Part shown: positions 26,108 to 36,045 of the stretch, piece after piece
How the letters are laid out: every line of letters begins with the position of its first letter
Position numbering within the stretch: the stretch's first letter is position 1
Assembly (NCBI GenBank): GCA_050117315.1
Contig: JASFMY010000008.1
Span: forward strand, 31,114-95,113
Source of the DNA: JANQIV01 sp050117315
GTDB lineage: Bacteria > Bacteroidota > Ignavibacteria > Ignavibacteriales > Melioribacteraceae
Direction: 5' to 3'
DNA: 64,000 nucleotides
The notes under the pieces: generated by a model
The model's input: only the letters and a program-made list of their open reading frames with translations
Told to the model about the DNA's origin: nothing
The model's database searches: none
Program-made: the position numbers and the translations under genes

Positions 26108-28531
26108 CTATTCATACTTAATTGACTTAACCGGGTCTGTAAGTGCTGCTTTTATTGCCTGGTAACTCATGGTTAGAAAGGCAATAACAAAAGTAAATAA
26201 CGCAGCCAAAATAAAAGGGATTAAATCGATTTCAATCTGGGTTGTAAAATCCTGAAGCCATAAGTCCATTACAAAATAAGCAACGGGCCATGCTATTACG
26301 TTTGCTATTAAAATTAGTATAATAAACTGTTTGGACAGCAGCATAACAATATTAGAAACTGTTGCGCCGATAACTTTCCTAATCCCAATTTCTTTTGTTT
26401 TCTGTTCGGCAGTAAATGACGCCAGCCCGAATAAACCAAGACATGCTACAACAATTGCAAAAAAAGAAAACACTGTTGCAACTTTACCGAGCGAATCTTC
26501 CGCCTGGTAAAGCCGGTTAAGCCTGTCATCCAAAAAGAAATATTCAAAAGGACGCTCCGGAACAAACTCTTTAAATTTAGTTTCGAGAAAATCTATTGTT
26601 GATGAAAAGTTTTCAGTTGCCAGTCTTACATAAATAAAGTTTGTAAAAAAGTTACGTGACTGTATATTCGGCCCGAGATTCATAATAAACGGACCAATAG
26701 GCTGCCTAAGCGGATTGAAGTGAAAATCATTAACAACGCCGATTATTCTCAATTCACCTTCCAATGTTCCCTGCAGTCTTTTACCGATTGCAGATTGCGG
26801 ATCACCCCAGCCTGCTTTTTTTACAAACGACTCATTAACCACTACATTTGCATTACTGTCGTCAACCACAGCAAAATCTTTTGTAAAACCTCTTCCGGCT
26901 AAAAGCTCAATTCCCGTTGTTTTTATAAAATCATGTCTTATAAAATAAGCGCTTATCTGCTGCTGGGTTTCCCGGCCTTCATAAGTGTATGTTGCCGACT
27001 GCGTTTCAGCGCCTATAATCATATTTGAAGCGGAAACGGATTTTATGTTTTCGTGGAGTTCTATTTGATCTTTAAACTGTTGATATCTCGGTAATAATGA
27101 CGACCTTGCAGATGGAATTAAAATTACTTGCTCTTTGTCAAAACCGAGGTTAGCATTTCTTAAATGTTTAAGTTGGTTATACGTAATTATTGTTCCTACA
27201 ATCAGAAAAATGGAGACGGCAAACTGCGAGACCACCAATGTTTTTCTTAAAAACGCCCCGGCTCCGAGTTTATCTATTTTGCCGCTTAAAACTTTTACAG
27301 GCTGAAAAGCTGAAAGAAACAAAGCAGGATATAGCCCGGCGAAAAATCCAATTACTATTATTATTGCAAATAATGAAACCCAAAGGGGAAAATTACTTAG
27401 TAACGAAAACTCAATTTGTTTTACTGCAAGGGCATTTAGAGCAGGTAGAGTTAAATATACTAAAGGAATGGAAACAATAATTGCTATAATACTTATTAAA
27501 ACAGATTCGGCCAGAAACTGGTAAATCAACTGGGATTTAACGGCACCCATTACTTTTCTTACGCCAACTTCACGTGCCCGTTTAATTGAGCGGGCAGTTG
27601 AGAGATTTATAAAATTAATTGCGGCAATAATTAATACAAACACTGCGATAATACTAAAAATATAAACAAGGGTTACATCGCTGTTTGCAGTTATTTCAAA
27701 ATCTCTATGTGAATATAGATGTATGTCCGTCAACGGCTGTAAATCCATCTTTACCAAATCTTTAATGGCTTGCCGAAAATATTTATTAATAAATTCCGGG
27801 AACTGTGCTTTAAGGTCTTCTGGGTTTGTATTTTTAGAGAGAACAATATAAGTCCAGCAAGGATTCCAGTACCAGTTTGCAAACTGCAAAAGACCGGGTG
27901 CAACGGTACGTAAGGTAGTCATTGTCAAAAGGATATCATATTTAAAATGTGTGTTTTTCGGAGTATCTTCAACAACGCCGGTAACATTTATATCGAACTG
28001 CCCGTCAAGCCTTATTATTTTTCCAACCGGATTTTCATTTCCGAAGTACCGCTTTGCAGTTGATTCGGAAAGCAATGCTGAATTCGGGTTTGCAAATGCA
28101 TCAACAGGATTGCCCCGGAGAAGCTTAAAATCAAACACTTCAAACAAAGTAGTATCTGCATAAAAAATATTCGGTTCGTTTACCTGTGTTCTCTGCCCGC
28201 TACTATTTTCATATTCCACCACAAATGTCGGCGTCTGAAAATCAAACAGCCGCACATAACTTTCCACCATATCCGGGAAATCGGTTTTTAATGCTTCTGC
28301 AACCGGGAACGGCATACTTGCGGATCTTTCGGACGGTTCAATGTCTTCTGTTATTCTAAAAATTCTACCTGCTTTGGAATGATATTCATCATAAGAGATT
28401 TCATCCTGCACATAAAGGAAAATTAAAATTGTACAGGTTATTCCAATTGTTAAGCCCAAAATATTAATTAAAGAAAAAGCTTTATACTTGAGAAGATTTC
28501 TCAACGCAATTAAAAAGTAATTTTTCAGCAA
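26108..28531 (-). CDS. FtsX/MacB-type ABC transporter permease
   Basis: 807 residues, Bacteroidota-style full-length permease with two MacB-PCD/FtsX halves. It starts MLKNYFLIALRNLLKYKAFS with the first membrane helix (INILGLTIGITCTILIFLYV), then a periplasmic core domain, three helices around 290-430, a second core domain, and a final FtsX block with ASFTAEQKTKEIGIRKVIGA. Start codon is TTG at 28531, supported by AGGGGG six bases upstream. No ATPase adjoins it; the LolD-like ATPases at 34874 and 36046 could serve. Such proteins are mechanotransmission-type exporters of lipoproteins, peptides or drugs. A terminator follows closely. Confidence 0.9.
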   Translation of the reverse strand: MLKNYFLIALRNLLKYKAFSLINILGLTIGITCTILIFLYVQDEISYDEYHSKAGRIFRITEDIEPSERSASMPFPVAEALKTDFPDMVESYVRLFDFQTPTFVVEYENSSGQRTQVNEPNIFYADTTLFEVFDFKLLRGNPVDAFANPNSALLSESTAKRYFGNENPVGKIIRLDGQFDINVTGVVEDTPKNTHFKYDILLTMTTLRTVAPGLLQFANWYWNPCWTYIVLSKNTNPEDLKAQFPEFINKYFRQAIKDLVKMDLQPLTDIHLYSHRDFEITANSDVTLVYIFSIIAVFVLIIAAINFINLSTARSIKRAREVGVRKVMGAVKSQLIYQFLAESVLISIIAIIVSIPLVYLTLPALNALAVKQIEFSLLSNFPLWVSLFAIIIVIGFFAGLYPALFLSAFQPVKVLSGKIDKLGAGAFLRKTLVVSQFAVSIFLIVGTIITYNQLKHLRNANLGFDKEQVILIPSARSSLLPRYQQFKDQIELHENIKSVSASNMIIGAETQSATYTYEGRETQQQISAYFIRHDFIKTTGIELLAGRGFTKDFAVVDDSNANVVVNESFVKKAGWGDPQSAIGKRLQGTLEGELRIIGVVNDFHFNPLRQPIGPFIMNLGPNIQSRNFFTNFIYVRLATENFSSTIDFLETKFKEFVPERPFEYFFLDDRLNRLYQAEDSLGKVATVFSFFAIVVACLGLFGLASFTAEQKTKEIGIRKVIGATVSNIVMLLSKQFIILILIANVIAWPVAYFVMDLWLQDFTTQIEIDLIPFILAALFTFVIAFLTMSYQAIKAALTDPVKSIKYE

Positions 28532-28649
28532 ACTATCCCCCTCGCCTTTTATTTATCTATGCCGGTATGTTAATGAAATGAGAAATATTAGTGCAAAACT
28601 ATACAATAGACGCATCAAAGGACAAATTGTTGTATTATCTTATAGAACA

Positions 28650-28686
28650 AAAAAGCGAATACAGTCATTGACCATACCCGCTTTTT
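28650..28686. terminator. Intrinsic terminator-like hairpin
   Basis: AAAAAGCG pairs with CGCTTTTT across a 21-base loop, with A and T runs on the two sides. It lies between the CheW stop at 28765 and the permease start at 28531, ending the chemotaxis transcript. Confidence 0.6.
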
Positions 28687-28764
28687 ATCTATAGTTAGGA
28701 GTGGGTTAATTTTACAAACAATTCTTCAGGCTTTTTAAATTAGCCTGTTTGAAAAGCCGCCTAT

Positions 28765-29250
28765 TTATGTAACTCTTTCTAATCCTTTATATTCTTCCGT
28801 AGTTAGTATTTTTTCAAGATCGAGGAGTATTAACAGCCTGTCGTCAAGCTTTCCGACCGCAGTAATAAAATCGGAATTGATACCGGCAACCATATCCGGC
28901 GGGGGTTCGGTAATATCTTTCGATATTCTTAAAACTTCATTTACTTCGTCAACTATAAAACCTATTACCTTTTCCTTTAATTCGACAACAATAATTCTTG
29001 TTTTATTATCATATTCTTTTTTTTCAATATTCAGTCTTTTACGCAAACTGATTACTGGAATTATTTTTCCTCTCAGGTTCACTATTCCTTCAACATAATC
29101 AGGAGAATTGGGAACCTGGGTTATTTCCATTATCCTGTTTATTTCGTGTACCTCAAGAATGTTAACCCCAAATTCTTCAACACCAATTTTAAAGCTCACT
29201 AATTGAAGTAAATCGGTTGATTCTGTTTTATTGTCATTTGCTAAATTCAT
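28765..29250 (-). CDS. cheW: Chemotaxis coupling protein CheW
   Basis: 161 residues, single CheW (SH3-like) domain that links chemoreceptors to the CheA kinase. Typical stretches: LQLVSFKIGVEEFGVNILEV, IMEITQVPNSPDYVEGIVNLRG, IPVISLRKRL, VIGFIVDEVNEVLRI and LLILLDLEKIL. AGGAG stands ahead of the ATG. It follows the chemoreceptor gene by 233 bases on the same strand; a hairpin (AAATCCCC at 29356 against GGGGATTT at 29399) in between may reduce read-through. CheA and CheY are not in the window. Cytoplasmic, at the membrane array. Confidence 0.95.
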   Translation of the reverse strand: MNLANDNKTESTDLLQLVSFKIGVEEFGVNILEVHEINRIMEITQVPNSPDYVEGIVNLRGKIIPVISLRKRLNIEKKEYDNKTRIIVVELKEKVIGFIVDEVNEVLRISKDITEPPPDMVAGINSDFITAVGKLDDRLLILLDLEKILTTEEYKGLERVT

Positions 29251-29483
29251 ACTTACTCCTACTATAATAGTTATTACGTAACTCTTAACCGTCTTAGTAT
29301 GTCAGTACTAAACTTTTATTTGTTTTACATATTTAAGATGAACGTTGGGTTTTCCAAATCCCCGAAATCTTTTCCCGGACAGGAGAAGTAAAAATTCCGG
29401 GGATTTACATACCCGTTTTTTGCTTTATCAACAGTTCCGGAGTAAGGCAACTCAACTCTGTTCACCATGACAAAGCCGAAAAT

Positions 29484-31445
29484 TTATACCAACCGATTGT
29501 ATTGATCGGATGCGCCGTTGTCGCCTATATAGGAATTATGTTCCATGTTAGTTGAATAACTCTGATCCACTTTAAATTGTGAAATCAAATTTTGAAGCGA
29601 TAATGTGAGATTATTTAAATCCTCAGCCGCTTTTGCTATTTGCTGTGTCGATAATGCCGCCTCATGACTAACTGAATTTATTCCTTCAATATTTTTGCTG
29701 ATTTGTTCCGAAGCTGTTGATTGTTCTTCGCTAGCAGCAGCTACCTGGTTTATCTCATCAGAGACAACTTCTGTTTTAGATTTAATAGAAAGTAAGGCTT
29801 CACCAACTTCTCTTGTCAATTTCATACCTTCATTTACTACTCCGCTGGCTTTATGCATTGACTCATCCGCTTCTTTAGCTTCTTGCTGTATTGCGCTGAT
29901 AGTTTCCGCAATTTCTTTTGTTGCCTTAGTAGTTCTTTCAGCCAGTTTTCTTACTTCGTCCGCCACAACTGCGAAGCCTCTTCCCTGTTCGCCTGCTCTC
30001 GCGGCCTCAATTGCGGCATTCAAAGCGAGGAGATTCGTTTGATCTGCTATATCATCAATTACCTGAGCTATCTCCCCTATTTGGTCGGTCTTGCCTGCCA
30101 ATGATGCTATTATCTTGGCAGTATACTCGGCAGACTCCATAATTCTTTCAATGCCTTGTCTATTTTCTTCAACCTTTACATTTCCTTTTTCGGCAAGTTC
30201 ATTTGCTTCTTTTGAGGATTCTGCAGCCCTGCTTGCATTATTTGCAGTGGACATAATAGTCTTAGTCATCTCTTCAACTGCAGATGCAACCTCAGCAGCC
30301 TGGGCACTTTGTTCCTGAGAACCTGCCGCCATTTCTTCCGCACTTGAAGATATCTCGCTGCTTGCACTTGCCGTAGCACGTGTTGCTTCACCTACATTTA
30401 AAATCATTTCTTTGATTTTTTTAACAGCATTATTGAAGCCGATAAATAACCTGGCAACATCATCGTCTTTTTCCAATTCTTCCAATGAAACGCTTAAATC
30501 ACCGTCTGCAAATTTTGACATTTCATCGAGCATAATTCTGGTTTTTTCCGCTAAATAATTGCTTTGCTCCTGGGCAAACTGCTGGGCTTCTTCTGCATCA
30601 GCCGCAGCTCTTTCCGCTGCCTCGCTTTTTTCTTTAATTTCCTGCATTGAAAGCCTAATGTTCTCTACCATCTTGTTGAATGAATTCGCAAGCTTTCCAA
30701 CCTCGTTTTCACTCTTAATATCAACATGAACATCAACATTACCATTTGCAACTTTATCAGCGCTTTCAGCCAACAATGTTACTCTGCTTGAAACTTGTTT
30801 TGCAATAAAGAAACCTACTAACAATGCTCCAACTGCTATGATAACTACAACTGTAACTACTTTTGAATTAAATGATGAAACTTGATCTTCTACATCGTCT
30901 ATGTAAATGCCACTGCCTATTACCCACCCCCAGTCATCCAGCAATTTCACATATGACATCTTTGGTACTATTTTATTTGTACCCGGTTTTTCCCATGAAT
31001 ATTCAACAAAGCCACTGCCGTTTTGCCTACAAATATCAACCGATTCTTTGAACAGATAGACTCCGTTAGGATCCTTAACATTTTTTACCGATGTCCCGTC
31101 CATCTCGGGCTTTAAAGGATGCATAATCATTTTTACATCCATATCGTTAATCCAGAAGTAGTTATCTCCGTCAAATCTAAATTCTTTCACTTCACTAATT
31201 GCTTTTTCCTGAGCCTCTTCAGTGAGCATCTCCCCGCTTACAGCTTTATCGCTATAATATTTGATGGTACTATATGCCGTTTCTACAGTATGAGCTACTT
31301 GATCTTTTTTCTCATTTACTAATTCATTCTCAATCGAAGGAAGTAATCCGAATTGTATGTAGATAAAAAATGATAGTAAAATTATAAAAGTTAGAGTCAT
31401 AATTTTGGGGAAAATATTCCAGTTCCCAAAACTTTTCATTTTCAT
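29484..31445 (-). CDS. Methyl-accepting chemotaxis protein with Cache sensor
   Basis: 653 residues. An N-terminal membrane helix (PKIMTLTFIILLSFFIYIQF) leads to a periplasmic sCache_2-type sensor (FRFDGDNYFWINDMDVKMIM, DDWGWVIGSGIYIDDVEDQV), a second helix (VVTVVVIIAVGALLVGFF), a HAMP domain and a long coiled-coil signalling domain. The hairpin tip is canonical: QIGEIAQVIDDIADQTNLLA then NAAIEAARAGEQGRGFAVVA and DEVRKLAERTTKATKEI. No CheR-tethering pentapeptide is seen at the C-terminus. The ligand is unknown; sCache_2 often binds small carboxylates. Good ribosome binding site (GGAGAGGG). Confidence 0.95.
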   Translation of the reverse strand: MKMKSFGNWNIFPKIMTLTFIILLSFFIYIQFGLLPSIENELVNEKKDQVAHTVETAYSTIKYYSDKAVSGEMLTEEAQEKAISEVKEFRFDGDNYFWINDMDVKMIMHPLKPEMDGTSVKNVKDPNGVYLFKESVDICRQNGSGFVEYSWEKPGTNKIVPKMSYVKLLDDWGWVIGSGIYIDDVEDQVSSFNSKVVTVVVIIAVGALLVGFFIAKQVSSRVTLLAESADKVANGNVDVHVDIKSENEVGKLANSFNKMVENIRLSMQEIKEKSEAAERAAADAEEAQQFAQEQSNYLAEKTRIMLDEMSKFADGDLSVSLEELEKDDDVARLFIGFNNAVKKIKEMILNVGEATRATASASSEISSSAEEMAAGSQEQSAQAAEVASAVEEMTKTIMSTANNASRAAESSKEANELAEKGNVKVEENRQGIERIMESAEYTAKIIASLAGKTDQIGEIAQVIDDIADQTNLLALNAAIEAARAGEQGRGFAVVADEVRKLAERTTKATKEIAETISAIQQEAKEADESMHKASGVVNEGMKLTREVGEALLSIKSKTEVVSDEINQVAAASEEQSTASEQISKNIEGINSVSHEAALSTQQIAKAAEDLNNLTLSLQNLISQFKVDQSYSTNMEHNSYIGDNGASDQYNRLV

Positions 31446-31722
31446 TGCCCTCTCCTCACTATGTTATATTATTAATTATTTAACATTATTAGGCTATTTT
31501 CCCAGATAACTTTATTTCATTTATTGAAAAAAGTGAAATAATAGCCCCAATAATTTTGACCTATTATCGTTGTAAAGTGTTGGATATAAATCTAAATGAG
31601 ATAAACAGACCAAAGCTCACGATGAACGGAACATATTTACTATTAAACGAGTAAATTGCTTTACAGTGATGGTTTTTTAGAATGATATTAATTTTTGCTT
31701 AAATTATAGAAGTCAAACATTC

Positions 31723-34386
31723 CTATTCATATTTAATTGTATCAATCGGATTAGTTAGTGCCGCTTTAATTGATTGAAAACTAATTGTTAATAATGCAAT
31801 ACAAAGAGCTATTAATGCTGATAAGACAAACGTAAAAATAGATATATCGGTTGAGTAGGCAAATGTACTAAGCCAGCTATTCATAGAATAGAAGGCCATA
31901 GGCCAGGCAATCAAATTAGCAATTAAAACGAGTTTTACAAAATCCAACGACAACAAATGAACAATACTGCCAATAGAAGCACCTAGAGTTTTACGAATGC
32001 CGATTTCTTTAGTTTTCTGTTCTGCCGTGAATGATGCAAGGCCGAATAAACCTAAACACGCAATAATTATTGCTAAAATTGAAAAGTACTTAAAGATTGT
32101 CTCAAGCTTTTGTTCGGACTGATACAATCCGTTAAACTCTTCATCCAAAAAATTATATTCAAATGGATAATCTTTCCGGTATTCTTTCCAGATACCGGCT
32201 AAAAAAGTGAGCATCTGCGCAACATTTTCATTATCAATTTTTACCGAGACTTTATAAACTTCCGGTTGTATCAGATAAATCTGCGGACAAATTTTATTAT
32301 GCAATGATTCGAAATAAACATTTTCCACAACTCCAACAACTCTTCCCGTTCTATTACCATATTTAAACGGACGGTCGACAGCTTTTTCAACCGGTATCCA
32401 TCCTAATTGTTTTGCAGCTTCAACGTTTATTACAAATGCTTCAAGTGAATCTGTTTCAAATTCTTTTGACTGCTTCCTACCGGCAACTATTTTCATTTCA
32501 TAAGTATCAAAGAAGTCGTAATCAATTTCTACAACTGCAAGCCTAAACCCGAGTTGCCCCGGATTATCTCCGTCAAGTGTTCTGCCTCCCCAGGAATTTA
32601 ATAATTTATCGGAAGGAATTAATTTTGAAAAAGCAACATTTTTAATTCCGGTATTGTTAAGCAGTCTATTCTTAAATGATTCTTGGTTATCAAACATTGA
32701 AGGCGCAGCCGGCAGCACAACTATTTGATCTTTGTTAAAACCAAGCTTTTTGTCTTTTAAATAATCCATCTGATTTGATACAACACCAACGCAGACAATT
32801 AATACTATTGAAACTGCAAATTGAGTAACCACCAGAACTTTTCTGAATGTAGAAGTAGCGGAATTTAACAAGCTGTTACCTTTTAAAACTTTAACAGGCA
32901 AAAATCCTGAAAGTAAAAAAGCAGGGTAACTGCCGGAAATAATGCCTACTAAAAAGAATAAAAAAATTAATCCAACGCTTATTAGAGGATCGCAAAAAAA
33001 AGTTAGAGACAATTGCTTACCTACAAAATTATTAAAGAACGGAAGTATTAGTAATGTTATTAGAACTGCGAGAACTGTTGAAATAAATGATATAAATAAA
33101 GATTCACTTAAAAATTGGGAAATTAGTTGTGTTCTTTCAGCACCCAGAACTTTTCTAACTCCAATTTCACATGCCCTTTTGGATGAACGTGCTGTAGCAA
33201 GATTCATAAAATTTATACACGCAATTAACAAAGTAAAAAACGCAATAACAGAAAAGATATAAATGTTGTTAATATCCCCGTTGACTTCTACTTCAGTGGT
33301 TAAATGTGAGTGTAAGTGTATATCCGTCAATCTTTGTAAATGCAAAATATTGCTTTTACTCGGTTTAATTTCCGGCAGTTTGTTTGAATAATCTTTATAT
33401 GCAACAGTCAAGTGTTTATCAAGGAAATTGGGTATTTCCCTTTTTAATTCCTCATGAGTTACATTCTTTTGAAGCAGTAAATAAGTCAAATAGTTGTTTC
33501 TTCCCCAATTGGAAATAAAGAAATCTTCTCCGAAAATAGGAATAAGTGTTTTGAATGAGCCTAAAATATCAAATTTAAAATGTGTGTTAACCGGAATATT
33601 TTCAATTACACCTGTCACTTTTAGATCGAATGAATCTTCGCCGTCTACATATTTAACAATTTGACCAACAGGATTAATTGTTCCAAAATATTTTTCGGCA
33701 ATACTTTTTGTGAGAACTATTGTATTTGGTTCTTCCAATGCTCCTTCTAAATTCCCATAAATAAAATTGTGTTTAAATATTTTTAAATAACTTTGTTCAG
33801 CCCAATAAACCCTATCCTCAACGAATGTACGATCGTCAACTTTAATTAGTGTTTGATAATCTGCCCGTACCCTTGCTGTTTCTTCTATTAAATGCGGGTA
33901 ATCATTTTTCAACAAAGGAGCTATTGGAGGTGCACAACGTGCCAGGTGAAGGCTTGATTCACCGTCTTTGCTATTTAACCATTCCCTTGTAACTCTGAAT
34001 ATCCTATCATTGTCCTGATAAAATTTATCGTAGCTTAATTCATCATTTACATAAAGAAAAATAAGAATGCATACTGTTATTCCAAGCACTAACCCAAATA
34101 TATTTATGAATGAATAAGCTTTATTCTTCTTTATATTCCTTAAACCTACTTTAATATAATTACCTACCATGATAAAACTCCAATAAAATGAATTTTTAAA
34201 AAACGTTGGAATTGCTAAAAAAATTCGACCCCAAAGCCAAAATCTTGCCGCAAAAAAACCGCTGTTCTTACGGACTTTACTATACATTTCCTCAAAATCG
34301 CCCAACAATGTGTCCGGGTGATTATGATTTATTAAAAATCGCAAAATGGATTTCTCAATGAACGATATTTTTATCGGCTTATTCAT
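31723..34386 (-). CDS. FtsX-type ABC permease with N-terminal prefix domain
   Basis: 887 residues. About 75 extra N-terminal residues (FLINHNHPDTLLGDFEEMYS, then a membrane-near helix) form the permease prefix domain seen in transporters paired with PadR regulators. The rest parallels the permease at 26108: YIKVGLRNIKKNKAYSFINI, two MacB-PCD core domains and ASFTAEQKTKEIGIRKTLGA near the end. The start codon lies 5 bases after the PadR stop with no separate ribosome site, so translation is coupled. It is the last gene of a minus-strand run that begins with the HlyD-like adaptor at 38046. Exported substrate unknown. Confidence 0.9.
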   Translation of the reverse strand: MNKPIKISFIEKSILRFLINHNHPDTLLGDFEEMYSKVRKNSGFFAARFWLWGRIFLAIPTFFKNSFYWSFIMVGNYIKVGLRNIKKNKAYSFINIFGLVLGITVCILIFLYVNDELSYDKFYQDNDRIFRVTREWLNSKDGESSLHLARCAPPIAPLLKNDYPHLIEETARVRADYQTLIKVDDRTFVEDRVYWAEQSYLKIFKHNFIYGNLEGALEEPNTIVLTKSIAEKYFGTINPVGQIVKYVDGEDSFDLKVTGVIENIPVNTHFKFDILGSFKTLIPIFGEDFFISNWGRNNYLTYLLLQKNVTHEELKREIPNFLDKHLTVAYKDYSNKLPEIKPSKSNILHLQRLTDIHLHSHLTTEVEVNGDINNIYIFSVIAFFTLLIACINFMNLATARSSKRACEIGVRKVLGAERTQLISQFLSESLFISFISTVLAVLITLLILPFFNNFVGKQLSLTFFCDPLISVGLIFLFFLVGIISGSYPAFLLSGFLPVKVLKGNSLLNSATSTFRKVLVVTQFAVSIVLIVCVGVVSNQMDYLKDKKLGFNKDQIVVLPAAPSMFDNQESFKNRLLNNTGIKNVAFSKLIPSDKLLNSWGGRTLDGDNPGQLGFRLAVVEIDYDFFDTYEMKIVAGRKQSKEFETDSLEAFVINVEAAKQLGWIPVEKAVDRPFKYGNRTGRVVGVVENVYFESLHNKICPQIYLIQPEVYKVSVKIDNENVAQMLTFLAGIWKEYRKDYPFEYNFLDEEFNGLYQSEQKLETIFKYFSILAIIIACLGLFGLASFTAEQKTKEIGIRKTLGASIGSIVHLLSLDFVKLVLIANLIAWPMAFYSMNSWLSTFAYSTDISIFTFVLSALIALCIALLTISFQSIKAALTNPIDTIKYE

Positions 34387-34391
34387 TAGTA

Positions 34392-34718
34392 TTATAATTT
34401 TTCAGTGGATAGATCAGGCATATCACCCCATAGTGTGGAGTTCATTCTTTGAATTTCACGCAAAGCTTCCAGACCGTCATTGGTAATTTTATAATATCTT
34501 TTGCTCTTGCCGCCTCTTTCAGGTGTAGGATTGGCAAGATACGATTCCACGTATCCTTTGTTCTCTAATCTGTCTAATGGGACATATATTGCACCGATTG
34601 ACCAGTATTTCCCTGTTATATCGGAAACATACTGCCTGATATTCACACCATAAGGCTCATCTGTAATTTTCCAGAGAGCCAACAATAGTAATTCTTCAGC
34701 CCTGGATAAAAATTTCAT
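34392..34718 (-). CDS. PadR family transcriptional regulator
   Basis: 108 residues, winged helix-turn-helix. LSRAEELLLLALWKITDEPYG, IGAIYVPLDRLENKGYVES and PERGGKSKRYYKITNDGLEAL are the usual PadR marks, including the wing with GGK-x-KRYY. Strong ribosome site AGGAGGGGG. It is translated together with the permease that follows, the normal pairing for prefix-domain permeases, and probably represses this run of genes in answer to an envelope or drug signal. The DNA target cannot be identified here. Confidence 0.9.
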   Translation of the reverse strand: MKFLSRAEELLLLALWKITDEPYGVNIRQYVSDITGKYWSIGAIYVPLDRLENKGYVESYLANPTPERGGKSKRYYKITNDGLEALREIQRMNSTLWGDMPDLSTEKL

Positions 34719-34873
34719 TTATTCCCCCTCCTATATTTTCTATAAAATAGAAATTAAAAGTAAAAAAATATTTTCTAACCTGTAGAAAATATTGTAATTA
34801 AAAAAACGTCAGCTAAGACGGTTTCTCTCTTTTAGAAATTTGGACGATCGTATAAAGAAAAAGTTTATAGAGG

Positions 34874-35536
34874 TTATTCCTCTATCCATCCATCCATTAA
34901 GTTAATTATGCGATGGCCGTATTTCGCATTTTCTTCGCTATGAGTAACCTGAACAATAGTTGTTCCCTCTTCATTAAGGTTTTTTAGAAGTTCCATTATT
35001 TCTTTTCCTTGTGAAGAATGTAAGTTACCAGTCGGTTCATCTGCAAGAATTAATTTTGGATTTGCAATAACTGCGCGGGCTACAGCAACAAGCTGTTGAT
35101 GCCCCCCGGATAGTTGGTTGGGAAATAAATCTTTTTTTGCAACCATATTAAACTTATCCAGTATATCTGCAACCATTCCCTTTCGGTCTTTCGACTTAAC
35201 TTTTTGATAAAGCAGCGGAGTTTCAAGATTTTCGTAAACTGTTAATTCATCAATTAAGTGGTACTGTTGAAATACAAAACCGATATATAGTTTATGCAGA
35301 TCGGATAATTTTCTTTCGCTGAATTTATGAACGGGTTCATCATAAAAAAAATATTCACCGTTAGAAGGTGAGTCGAGCATACCCATTATATGCAGCAGTG
35401 TGGATTTACCGGAACCTGAAGGCCCCATAATCGAAACAAACTCACCTTCTTCAATCTCGAGATTGATATTTCTCAAAACATAGGTTTTTACAAGTTTGTT
35501 TTTGTAATACTTTTCAATACCGGACATTTTTATCAT
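34874..35536 (-). CDS. LolD/MacB-type ABC ATPase with degenerate signature
   Basis: 220 residues. Walker A GPSGSGKST, Q-loop FVFQQYHL, Walker B LILADEPTGNL and the switch His in VTHSEE are intact. Two usually invariant features differ: the signature reads LSGGHQQLVAVARA (His for Gln, Leu for Arg) and the D-loop reads NLHSSQG (His for Asp). The paralogue at 36046 has the standard forms. It may work as the weaker half of a heterodimer or as a regulated ATPase. It lies in the minus-strand run between the four-helix protein and PadR. Membrane-associated, cytoplasmic side. Confidence 0.92.
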   Translation of the reverse strand: MIKMSGIEKYYKNKLVKTYVLRNINLEIEEGEFVSIMGPSGSGKSTLLHIMGMLDSPSNGEYFFYDEPVHKFSERKLSDLHKLYIGFVFQQYHLIDELTVYENLETPLLYQKVKSKDRKGMVADILDKFNMVAKKDLFPNQLSGGHQQLVAVARAVIANPKLILADEPTGNLHSSQGKEIMELLKNLNEEGTTIVQVTHSEENAKYGHRIINLMDGWIEE

Positions 35537-35648
35537 TTTGAACTCTTAGTAAAGTTGATATAATGTTAATTGTTTATAAAAGCAAATCGTACTATGTGCT
35601 GTGCAAAGGGCATAGGACAAAGTGTCATTAGTGTATTAACTATTCTTG

Positions 35649-35999
35649 TCATAAAGTTTTTTTGAAATTTGTAATCATTCTACATTCTTTATCTAATTTT
35701 TCAAGAAGGCGGTTTAGTGTTTCCTCCGTAATAAGTTTTCTTCTGTAAAGTATCATCAAGATATTGGCATTTTCAAATGTCGATCTCCGAGCAATATTTA
35801 AAAAGTATTTAAATTCTTTATTTGAGGTTGAACCCGAACTCTCGGAGATGTTATTTGTCATGCTCATTGCTGAACCGCATAATTGTTCTGAAAATCCGAA
35901 TAACTTCTTCTCCTCTAAAAAAACTGCTATATCAAAAAGCTCATCAGTTATCTCCATTGCAAACTGCCATATTTTCAAATCTTGAGATCCAAATTTCAC
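35649..35999 (-). CDS. Four-helix bundle protein (S23/IVP family)
   Basis: 116 residues. LKIWQFAMEITDELFDIA, the central NNISESSGSTSNKEFKYFL and RRSTFENANIL are characteristic of the small four-helix proteins first found in 23S rRNA intervening sequences and common in Bacteroidota genomes. Pentameric in known structures; molecular role unsettled. Here it sits between two ABC ATPase genes with gaps of 46 and 112 bases, so it may be a mobile insertion in the operon rather than a functional part of it. Confidence 0.88.
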   Translation of the reverse strand: MKFGSQDLKIWQFAMEITDELFDIAVFLEEKKLFGFSEQLCGSAMSMTNNISESSGSTSNKEFKYFLNIARRSTFENANILMILYRRKLITEETLNRLLEKLDKECRMITNFKKTL

Positions 36000-36045
36000 T
36001 TTATTTTTTATTTTGCTTATTACTCTTTGCCCTTAACACTTTGCG

